A stretch of DNA of 64,000 bases from Pseudomonas sp. v388 (GTDB taxonomy: Bacteria; Pseudomonadota; Gammaproteobacteria; Pseudomonadales; Pseudomonadaceae), in contig NZ_RHQN01000003.1 in assembly GCF_003935425.1 (NCBI RefSeq), positions 496,001 through 560,000 of the forward strand. The letters run 5' to 3'. The translations under genes and the position numbers were made by a program. Numbering within the stretch: the first letter of the stretch is position 1; each line of letters starts with the position of its first letter. Shown here in pieces: positions 30,667 through 37,415 of this stretch. Under the pieces are notes generated by a model. That model had not been told where the DNA came from. It saw only the letters and a list, made by a program, of their open reading frames with translations, and searched no databases.

Positions 30667-33459
30667 TCATGCTATTTTCCGGCGCTTGGGTTCTGGCCCT
30701 CCCCGATTCAGCTGCTTTGTTCTTTGCGCTTTTAAGGCCACCAGTGCGGCCGGAACCTCCGAAGACATGACAAATGCAGCATAGGTATCCGCGTTTAGTC
30801 GCATTAACGAAGTACGAACATTTGGATCAAGAAATGCTTCAGTCCGACTTTCTGCCGTGTCAAGGCCAGCACGCAGAGACTGCATGGCATGTTTATAGCC
30901 GGCAGCGTCAAAGCTTGCCTCATCCGGTGCACTAGCCGACAGATCTTGTAAAGACTTTCTAATCTCCTTTGACCACACCTTTACCTGTTCCGGGGTGACT
31001 ATGGTTTCCAGTGGAAGAGGATCATGATAGTAAACATCAACCGTTCCACTAGCGGCATGGGACGCTTCATGAATAAACGTAAAAGCGGTCAGGAGTACGT
31101 TTGATTTTTCCAGGAAATCTCTGGATATTCGCATCCCTACATACGTTCTATCGTAGTCAGTTGTTACGCCTGTCTCGGCCTGACGCGCGTCTGCAAAATC
31201 GTAAAGATGGAGAGTTTCTGCCATTTCGGGCTCAAGAAGGGATGATAAGAAATTTGCTTGATCAATCAACTCTGCTCGTACGCCCGCGACGGTAAACTTC
31301 TTCAATTCCAGCGACAGGTCCTCACCAAACGTTGCGGAAAAAGCTTCTGAAACAGCGTAACCGGGGCGCTCGCGTCCTAGCTCTGCGGCAGTAATTTTCA
31401 ACAGAAGGACCGACATATCAAGAGCCTCCCTCATCTTGGCTTGCTGCGGCTGAGTAAAATTAGAAAAGCCCGTTGCAACCACCACATCCTGGGGGTGTGC
31501 CCCTTCGCTGTCGAAATACCGTAGGGGTGAATTGCGAACAAAGCGGTACAGATTCAACCCATCCACCGCTCCCGCCGGGTCCGGGTTGATCCACCTCTGC
31601 AGCCACGGCGCGTAGTACCTGAAACCGTAGTAATACAACCCGGTTCCATCCCGCTCCTTGCCGGAATAGCGCACGGTTTTATAGCTTGCCTCAACGGCAT
31701 TGCGCCCGGCCCACCATGAAGTCCCGCCGTACGGGTAGTAACTTTCCTGGCTGATGATCTGCGCCTGAGCATCCAGTTCCAGGGTGCTGGAACCCAAGTG
31801 GTCGTTCAGGCTATAGCGGACCTGGTCGTTGCTTACGTCAGGGGGCTTTGCGGCTTGCCAGTGCAGCACCCGCACGCCATTGCGTCCGGCCTGCGTGGTG
31901 ATGACCTGCAAGGTTTCACCGCTGGCAGTATCGGTACGGATCTCCAGGCCCGGCAGGTAACGCACTTCTGCCACATGAGTGACCGCCTTGGCCTGGGTCG
32001 TGCGCACTTTGCGCAGGCGCTGGCCCCTGCCGTCATAGAGATAACGCTCGCTGTCGTCGGCGCCGGATTCGCGCACCACCGGCCGCACGTCCTGCAACTG
32101 ATTGCGCAGGTTCCAGCTCAGCACTTGGCCGGGTTGCAATTGCAGCAGGTTGCCGTTGGCGTCGAACGCTGCAGCGATGGCGTCTTCATCGGGCGGTTGG
32201 TTGTTGATCACCGGCAGGCTGCGATTGCTGGACCTGGCGGTGACGAAAGTCCGGGTGTGGTTTTGCGAGCCGACATGGGTCAGCTGCTGCAGGTTGCCGC
32301 CAGCGTCGTATTGATAGGTCTGTGTATAGTTCGCCAGTTGCGCAGGGTCGGGCGGGCTTTGGAAATCCGCAAACACCGGCCCGTGATTGACCGTTGCCAG
32401 TTCCCGGCCGGTCGCCTCGATCAATTGGTAGAGCGTGTCGTAACGGTAAGTCGAGACCGGCTCGATGCGTTGATTGGCGAAGTATCGAATGGGCTGGGCG
32501 CGGTCTTCGATGCGCGTCACATTGCCGACCGGGTCGTAGTCGTAACTAAAGTCCTGCAATAACTCGCCGCTGCTGCGTACCGCTTTCAACTCAAGCAGGC
32601 GACCATCTCTGGCGTCATACCGGGCTGTGGTGACAACGCCGTTGCCCGCCGATTGCGCCTCGACCCGGTTGTGCGCGTCGTAGCGAATATCACCGACCAG
32701 GATTTGCGGTGCCCGGCCGGCAAGTTGCAACCGCTGTTCTTTCAACAGACCGGCAACGGTATAGACCGATGTCTGGAGGTGACCTTGGGCATCGGTCTGG
32801 TCGACGACTTCGCCAAACGGGTCAAGCGTCCAGTGCGTGGTCGCGCCCTCGCCGGGTTCCAGCAAGGCATCCCGATCAGCCACAGGCTCGGGCCAGTCGG
32901 GTACATCGAGGTCGCGCAAGAAGTGCCTGATCTGTCGGGTAACGTTACCGGTCAGGCTGAACTCGGCATTCAGGCCGGTACCCGCCGGGTCATCATGACG
33001 GATCAACTGACCGCACTGGTTATGCTCGGCTGAGTCCGGACCGCCATAGCTCAGGCGTGCCACGCAGCGCCGGTTCTCGAATACGGCCGTCGGGCGCAGC
33101 CATGCGTCGTAATACGTGCGCCATAGCGTACCGCGGCCGTCCCAACCCTCAGCCGCCTGCCCGCCCTCGCCCGGCAACTCCAGACGCCAACCGGCGTCCA
33201 CGCTGTCGCTGAGCAGAACCCGGCCGCTGAGGGAATACATCACGCTCAGGTTGGGCGCTGCGTGATCGGCCCACAACCTGGAATCCCACTGGCTGACCGC
33301 TCGGCCTGCGGCATCGAAAGCCGTGCGATGAGTCCGGGCCTGCGCCTCTTCGGCGACATCTCGACGGCAAAAGGCGACCGTAGCGCATGCAAGACTGCGA
33401 GGGTCCAGCAGGTGCAAGTGCGGGGTATGCCAATGCAAAGCAGCGGATCGACCATCCAT
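30667..33459 (-). CDS. TccC-like RHS-repeat protein with a predicted aspzincin-type metalloprotease C-terminal tip
   Basis: A 930-residue RHS protein. The N-terminus HTPHLHLLDPRSLACATVAF resembles insecticidal Tc-toxin C components (TccC). YD-type repeats run through about residues 60-590 (YDAHNRVE, YDYDPVGNV, YDTLYQLIEATGRE, YDAGGNLQQL). The core ends in NPDPAGAVDGLNLYRFVRNS and YFDSEG at about residue 653. The variable tip, residues 654-930 (DNA 30670-31500), has HEASH (797-801) followed by GTVDVYY with Asp808, matching HExxH plus GTxDxxY of the M35/aspzincin family, and a late NADTY (about 890). The tip DNA is AT-richer than the core, a usual sign of tip exchange. No TcA or TcB gene is nearby. 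Proteolytic activity is inferred, not shown. Confidence 0.8.
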   Translation of the reverse strand: MDGRSAALHWHTPHLHLLDPRSLACATVAFCRRDVAEEAQARTHRTAFDAAGRAVSQWDSRLWADHAAPNLSVMYSLSGRVLLSDSVDAGWRLELPGEGGQAAEGWDGRGTLWRTYYDAWLRPTAVFENRRCVARLSYGGPDSAEHNQCGQLIRHDDPAGTGLNAEFSLTGNVTRQIRHFLRDLDVPDWPEPVADRDALLEPGEGATTHWTLDPFGEVVDQTDAQGHLQTSVYTVAGLLKEQRLQLAGRAPQILVGDIRYDAHNRVEAQSAGNGVVTTARYDARDGRLLELKAVRSSGELLQDFSYDYDPVGNVTRIEDRAQPIRYFANQRIEPVSTYRYDTLYQLIEATGRELATVNHGPVFADFQSPPDPAQLANYTQTYQYDAGGNLQQLTHVGSQNHTRTFVTARSSNRSLPVINNQPPDEDAIAAAFDANGNLLQLQPGQVLSWNLRNQLQDVRPVVRESGADDSERYLYDGRGQRLRKVRTTQAKAVTHVAEVRYLPGLEIRTDTASGETLQVITTQAGRNGVRVLHWQAAKPPDVSNDQVRYSLNDHLGSSTLELDAQAQIISQESYYPYGGTSWWAGRNAVEASYKTVRYSGKERDGTGLYYYGFRYYAPWLQRWINPDPAGAVDGLNLYRFVRNSPLRYFDSEGAHPQDVVVATGFSNFTQPQQAKMREALDMSVLLLKITAAELGRERPGYAVSEAFSATFGEDLSLELKKFTVAGVRAELIDQANFLSSLLEPEMAETLHLYDFADARQAETGVTTDYDRTYVGMRISRDFLEKSNVLLTAFTFIHEASHAASGTVDVYYHDPLPLETIVTPEQVKVWSKEIRKSLQDLSASAPDEASFDAAGYKHAMQSLRAGLDTAESRTEAFLDPNVRTSLMRLNADTYAAFVMSSEVPAALVALKAQRTKQLNRGGPEPKRRKIA

Positions 33460-33704
33460 GGTTACCGTCGTCCCTGATTCGTCCTTTTTTCAAGGTTAGT
33501 TGTGCACTGCGGCTGCGCCAGACCGGGCGAGCGACAGCCGATGGATGGCCCGCAGCCTGGAGAATGACTAGCGGTTTCCCCATCAGCCATCCAGCCCGGC
33601 ATAAAAAACTTCATGTTTATTGACAACTCTCGGGCAGCCCTGATTACACGGTACTTGCAACTTAAAACTATCAAACGGACAACTTCGTTCAAAAGGATTT
33701 ATAA

Positions 33705-34082
33705 ATGAACATGCTTATCGAAGCGCTTGCCTCCCATCCTGCAATCCATCATCAACTTCCCGTTCCGCGAGTGGTTGAAGCAGCCGGCCAGGTAATCGAC
33801 CTGAACAAGCCCTTCTCTCTGGAACTTCCCGCCATCATCTCCGACTCTTACACGGACGTTTTGCTGGTGTTTCTGAACGCCGATGGCAGTTACAGCCCGC
33901 AGGCCGTGGTGCATGGCCAGGCGGTCTCTAATGTTCCGACCCAAGGCACGGTCGATAACCGCCAGCTCTCCCCGCCATTCAACAACCACCATACCGCCCT
34001 CATTCAATGTTTCATTCGGGTACGGCAGACCGATATCTGGCTGCGCACGCCAGATTCCGTAACGTACACCCTGCGCACATGA
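33705..34082 (+). CDS. Uncharacterised protein, paralog A of a tandem pair
   Basis: A 125-residue protein I do not recognise. It has no signal peptide and no membrane helix. The pattern of short alternating hydrophobic stretches (PFSLELPAI, DVLLVFLNADG, AVVHGQAV, IWLRTPDSVTYTL) suggests an all-beta fold. About half of its residues match the next gene, including PRV(V/I)EA, LLVF-NADG, PPF and RTPDS-YT. AAGGA lies 7 bases before the ATG, within the same TCAAAAGGAT found before paralog B. It is divergent from the RHS gene, 245 bases away. It could be an RHS-associated accessory protein or an isolated immunoglobulin-like domain; both are guesses. Confidence 0.65.
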   Translation: MNMLIEALASHPAIHHQLPVPRVVEAAGQVIDLNKPFSLELPAIISDSYTDVLLVFLNADGSYSPQAVVHGQAVSNVPTQGTVDNRQLSPPFNNHHTALIQCFIRVRQTDIWLRTPDSVTYTLRT

Positions 34083-34378
34083 CTCTGAATTCGCAGGAAC
34101 GAACTTTCCCGCAAGAGCTTTGTGGCGGACGACATACAGACCGCGCATGGGATGCACCTGTCTCTTCGTGAACCAGTTCGCTTCTACAACAGTGCCGCTG
34201 GTCGGGACCTGTCAGAAATGACAGTTCCCACCTGAGTGCAACCACACTTAGGCTGCACTGGACGCCTGCCAGACATGATCGATTGCATCTCGACACGTTG
34301 AGACTCGCCGCGGCGGCCGCAACAACCGGGCGGGCTAGCCGCGACGAGACTGTTATCTACATCAAAAGGATCTGCCCA
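34083..34378. other. Spacer between the two paralogous small genes
   Basis: This 296-base spacer has no open frame I would call. It holds a CTGTCA-GAAA-TGACAG hairpin at 34209-34224 and an AGTGCA...TGCACT dyad shortly after (about 34236-34259). Close to the next gene is TCAAAAGGAT, also present before paralog A. A promoter or a decayed gene copy is possible but cannot be shown by eye. Confidence 0.4.
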
Positions 34379-34750
34379 ATGCCAACTTACGACGAGTTTC
34401 TTACCGGCGACATGGTGATCGACAATCGACTGCCGACTCCTCGGGTTATCGAAGCCACCGACGACGTCATCAACCTGGACGCCCCCTTCACCCTGGAAAT
34501 GCCGGCTGTGAGCGCGGCCACCTACAGCAGCGTCCTGCTGGTCTTCGCCAACGCCGATGGCGGCCCTTATCCTTGCGCCATGGTCGAAGGTCAGGTGATC
34601 GATGGCGTGCCGGTTCAGGGGGTGGTGGAGAACGACAGCCTCGATCCGCCATTCGACCGAGATCAGACCGCTGTGCTGAGAGGTTTTTTGCGTATGCGAC
34701 AGCCTGACGTCTGGGTTCGTACACCCGATTCCCCTCACTACACCTTTTAA
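34379..34750 (+). CDS. Uncharacterised protein, paralog B of a tandem pair
   Basis: A 123-residue protein of unknown function, clearly homologous to the gene before it: about 56 of 105 aligned positions are identical by eye, with LPTPRVIEA, VLLVFANADG, VPVQG, PPF and RTPDSPHYTF. No signal peptide or membrane helix is visible, and the composition suggests beta strands. The ATG at 34379 (MPTYDEF) is chosen because AAGGA lies 8 bases upstream; an in-frame ATG at 34283 would add a residue string unlike paralog A. The gene pair looks like a local duplication next to the RHS locus. Confidence 0.68.
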   Translation: MPTYDEFLTGDMVIDNRLPTPRVIEATDDVINLDAPFTLEMPAVSAATYSSVLLVFANADGGPYPCAMVEGQVIDGVPVQGVVENDSLDPPFDRDQTAVLRGFLRMRQPDVWVRTPDSPHYTF

Positions 34751-34898
34751 GGTTTCCCGCTGCAACGGATGTCACGACCAGATCTCGCCCCCGGCTCGGT
34801 ACCTCAGCCTGCCGGGCGAGGTCTTTGCCCCTGTCCATTGGCAACCCACCCTCCGCTTTCTGTACGATGTTCGCTTCTCCTCCAACGAGACGCGACTC

Positions 34899-35363
34899 AT
34901 GTTCATAGGCGTGCTGCTGATCCTGACCTGGCTGATCCTGCTGTTGCGCTATCCAGCCAAGGCGTTGCCGGTGTCGCTGGCTGCGGTGGTCGGACTGGGT
35001 ATCGTCGCGGCCGTGGTGATCTGGCAGGACAGCCGCGAGACGCACCAGCTGGAGCGCCTGGATATCCGCCTGGGCTACGCGCCTCAATCCTGCCCCGCCG
35101 ACCGGCCGTTGCAGGTGCAGATCATCAACACCAATCCGGTTCCGCTTGGCGAGTTGCGCTGGCGAATAGCGGCCTATGCGCCGGGTGACACGGTGAACCT
35201 GGCCGACAACACCTACACTTCCGCGCGGTACCGCGGCCCCGGCGCGCTGCAGGCTGGCGCGCAGTGGCAGGACTGCGTGCCGCTGCCGGCCCTGCGCAAC
35301 GGTTACCGCCCGCAAACCCTGGAATTTCGTGCCGAACACCTGCAAGGCAGTTTCTCGGACTGA
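34899..35363 (+). CDS. Small inner-membrane protein of unknown function
   Basis: A 154-residue protein with two adjacent hydrophobic segments at about residues 1-17 and 24-42, then a periplasmic-type domain with two cysteines (SCPADRP and QDCVPLP) that could form a disulfide. The domain holds VQIINTNPVPLGELRWRIAAY, suggesting an immunoglobulin-like beta fold. Similar Pseudomonas proteins are sometimes labelled multidrug transporter without evidence I know of. It precedes the short-chain dehydrogenase by 30 bases in the same direction, so the two are probably co-transcribed. Confidence 0.7.
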   Translation: MFIGVLLILTWLILLLRYPAKALPVSLAAVVGLGIVAAVVIWQDSRETHQLERLDIRLGYAPQSCPADRPLQVQIINTNPVPLGELRWRIAAYAPGDTVNLADNTYTSARYRGPGALQAGAQWQDCVPLPALRNGYRPQTLEFRAEHLQGSFSD

Positions 35364-35393
35364 TCCTCAAACCGCCACAAAGGTGCCCACTCC

Positions 35394-36212
35394 ATGCCCA
35401 TCGCTCTCATCACAGGCTGTTCAAGCGGCATCGGCCGCGCACTGGCCGACGCATTCAAAGCCACCGGCTATGAAGTGTGGGCCACGGCCCGCCGGCCCGA
35501 AGATGTCGCGGCCCTGAGCGCTGCAGGTTTCATCGCGGTGCGGCTGGACGTCAACGACAGCCTGGCGTTGGAGCAACTGGCCGCGTCCCTGGCACATGGC
35601 GGCCTGGACGTGCTGATCAATAACGCCGGCTATGGCGCAATGGGGCCATTGCTCGACGGCGGCGTCGAAGCCATGCAGCGCCAATTCGAAACCAACGTAT
35701 TTTCGGTTGTTGGCGTCACCCGCGCGCTATTCCCGGCACTGCGGCGCAACAAGGGGCTGGTAATCAATATCGGCAGCGTTTCGGGCGTGCTGGTGACGCC
35801 CTTTGCCGGCGCCTACTGCGCGTCGAAAGCCGCCGTGCATGCGCTGTGCGATGCCTTGCGTCTGGAGCTGGCTCCGTTCGGGATGCAGGTGATGGAAGTG
35901 CAGCCCGGCGCGATCGCGTCGAGTTTCGCCAGGAACGCCAGTGATCAGGCCGAGCAGTTGATCAACGAGCAAAGCCCGTGGTGGCCCTTGCGCGAAGGCA
36001 TCCGTGCGCGGGCCAGGGCGTCCCAGGACAACCCGACGCCGGCCACGGATTTTGCCGCCGACGTATTGAAAGCCGCCCAACAAGCCAACCCGCCCCGCCT
36101 GCTGCGCCTGGGCAACGGCTCACGAGCACTGCCGCTGCTGGCGCAGTGGCTGCCCAAGGGGCTACTGGACAAGGTGCTGAGCAAGCGGTTTGGGTTGAAC
36201 ACTTCGTTGTAA
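35394..36212 (+). CDS. Short-chain dehydrogenase/reductase
   Basis: A 272-residue classical SDR oxidoreductase. The cofactor motif TGCSSGIG is at residues 7-14, NNAG at 76-79, the catalytic Ser is at about 128, and Tyr141-xxx-Lys145 (YCASK) completes the active site. TARRP after the second strand suggests NADP(H) preference. The substrate is unknown; the family acts on varied alcohols, ketones and lipids. It probably forms a unit with the upstream membrane-protein gene. Confidence 0.88.
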   Translation: MPIALITGCSSGIGRALADAFKATGYEVWATARRPEDVAALSAAGFIAVRLDVNDSLALEQLAASLAHGGLDVLINNAGYGAMGPLLDGGVEAMQRQFETNVFSVVGVTRALFPALRRNKGLVINIGSVSGVLVTPFAGAYCASKAAVHALCDALRLELAPFGMQVMEVQPGAIASSFARNASDQAEQLINEQSPWWPLREGIRARARASQDNPTPATDFAADVLKAAQQANPPRLLRLGNGSRALPLLAQWLPKGLLDKVLSKRFGLNTSL

Positions 36213-36217
36213 TCAGC

Positions 36218-36345
36218 AGCGGGCAGATTCTGTGGCAGCGGACCTGTCCGCGAAAAGGGCCTAAACACGCGCAGCATGTGTGTCGTGTGCTACAACGCCT
36301 TCGCGAAGACGGGTTCGCCAGCACCCTGGCGCCTACAGCGAATCG
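36218..36345. repeat. Degenerate REP-like region
   Basis: The segment CTGTGGCAGCGGACCTGTCC with CGCGAAAAGGGCC is a decayed REP arm, and a second partial arm (CGCCTTCGCGAAGACGGG) follows about 60 bases later. It lies between convergent genes, the SDR and the HlyD-type gene. Confidence 0.5.
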
Positions 36346-37196
36346 TTGGGGTTTACTATCACCGTGCAGGTCATCCCCGCCGCCAGCAGCACGCCGTCCG
36401 GCACCGGGTCGAGGTGGATGCGCACCGGGACGCGTTGGGCCAGGCGTACCCAGTTGAAGGTCGGGTTGACGTCGGCGATCAGCTCGCGGCTTTCCGGATT
36501 GTCTCGGTCGTAAATCCCTCGGGCGATGCTTTCGACTTGCCCGGTCAACACTTCGCCGCTCATCAACTGCATTTGCGCCGGATCACCCACCCGCACGTGA
36601 GGCAATTTGGTTTCTTCGAAAAACCCGTAGACCCAGAACGAATGCATATCGACCACGGCCATCTTGGCATCGCCGATGCGCGCGTAATCACCCCTGTGCA
36701 CGTTGAGATTGGTGACATAACCATCGACCGAGGCCAGGACTCTGGTACGGGAGAGGTTCAACTCGGCCGCGTCGAGCTGTGCCTTCGCCAGCTGGTAATC
36801 GGCCAAGGCCGCAGACGCGACATTGCTGGCGTCGTCGCGGTTCTCTGCCGATATCACCAGCTCGTCCATGTCGGCGCGGCGCTTGGCATTGAGCTTGCGC
36901 ATCTCCCAGGTGGCCTTGCGCGACGCCAGCAACGCCTGGGCCTGCTTGACCGCCAGCTGATAATGCTCGGGGTCGATCTGCATCAGCACATCGCCCTTCT
37001 TCACCTGCTGATTGTCACGCACCGGCACGTCCACCACGGTGCCGGATACATCCGCCGCTACATTGATGATGTCTGCCCGCACCCGGCCATCGCGAGTCCA
37101 CGGCGTGTCCATGTAATGCACCCACAGCGTCCGGCCAATGAAAATGGCCAGCGCCAGGACCAGCAAAGTGGCGATAAAACTGAACAGCTTTTTCAT
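36333..37196 (-). CDS. HlyD/AaeA-type membrane fusion protein
   Basis: A 287-residue periplasmic adaptor of an efflux pump. It has one N-terminal membrane anchor (about residues 5-25). The lipoyl-like halves are VAADVSGTVVDVPVRDNQQV and LASVDGYVTNLNVHRGDYA, separated by a helical hairpin, followed by a beta-barrel domain. Length matches AaeA-type proteins, which export aromatic carboxylic acids with AaeB. It is the third gene after the FUSC-type pump and the DUF1656 gene, all leftward, with the outer-membrane factor gene upstream. Confidence 0.9.
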   Translation of the reverse strand: MKKLFSFIATLLVLALAIFIGRTLWVHYMDTPWTRDGRVRADIINVAADVSGTVVDVPVRDNQQVKKGDVLMQIDPEHYQLAVKQAQALLASRKATWEMRKLNAKRRADMDELVISAENRDDASNVASAALADYQLAKAQLDAAELNLSRTRVLASVDGYVTNLNVHRGDYARIGDAKMAVVDMHSFWVYGFFEETKLPHVRVGDPAQMQLMSGEVLTGQVESIARGIYDRDNPESRELIADVNPTFNWVRLAQRVPVRIHLDPVPDGVLLAAGMTCTVIVNPNDSL

Positions 37197-37214
37197 CGAA
37201 ATTCTCGAACGGGG

Positions 37215-37415
37215 TCAGCGATAAAGAGGCAGCGCCAGGGCGCCGAACAGGCAGACGAACAGGCTTACCCGCAACAATGCCGGGTGCCAGAAGAAGCGAT
37301 ACAGATCCAGCCCGGACAGCAGCCGGTCCAGCGCCCAGGCCAGCACGCCGGCGATCAGGAACATCAACGTCATGCTGGGCATGTACAGGCCGTGGAAGGC
37401 GATTTCACGTGGCAC
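37215..37415 (-). CDS. DUF1656 (AaeX-like) small membrane protein
   Basis: A 66-residue protein with two membrane helices (about residues 10-30 and 45-64). It begins PREIAFHGLYMPSMTLMFLI after a GTG start, as expected of the AaeX/DUF1656 family. AAGGA lies 7 bases before the GTG at 37415. It overlaps the end of the pump gene by 11 bases and is followed 18 bases later by the membrane-fusion gene. Its role in the pump is not established. Confidence 0.88.
   Translation of the reverse strand: MPREIAFHGLYMPSMTLMFLIAGVLAWALDRLLSGLDLYRFFWHPALLRVSLFVCLFGALALPLYR

Noticed and set aside
30383-30770. Two short plus-strand frames between algA and the RHS gene
   Set aside because: They overlap the terminator region or the RHS end and carry no recognisable protein features. 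They could not be supported as an immunity gene.
33462-33692. 76-codon minus-strand frame between the RHS gene and small paralog A
   Set aside because: It would sit just upstream of the RHS gene, has no family resemblance and has a poor start context.
30667-34750. Insertion sequence or prophage in the accessory patch
   Set aside because: No transposase, integrase, terminal inverted repeats or phage genes are visible in this patch.
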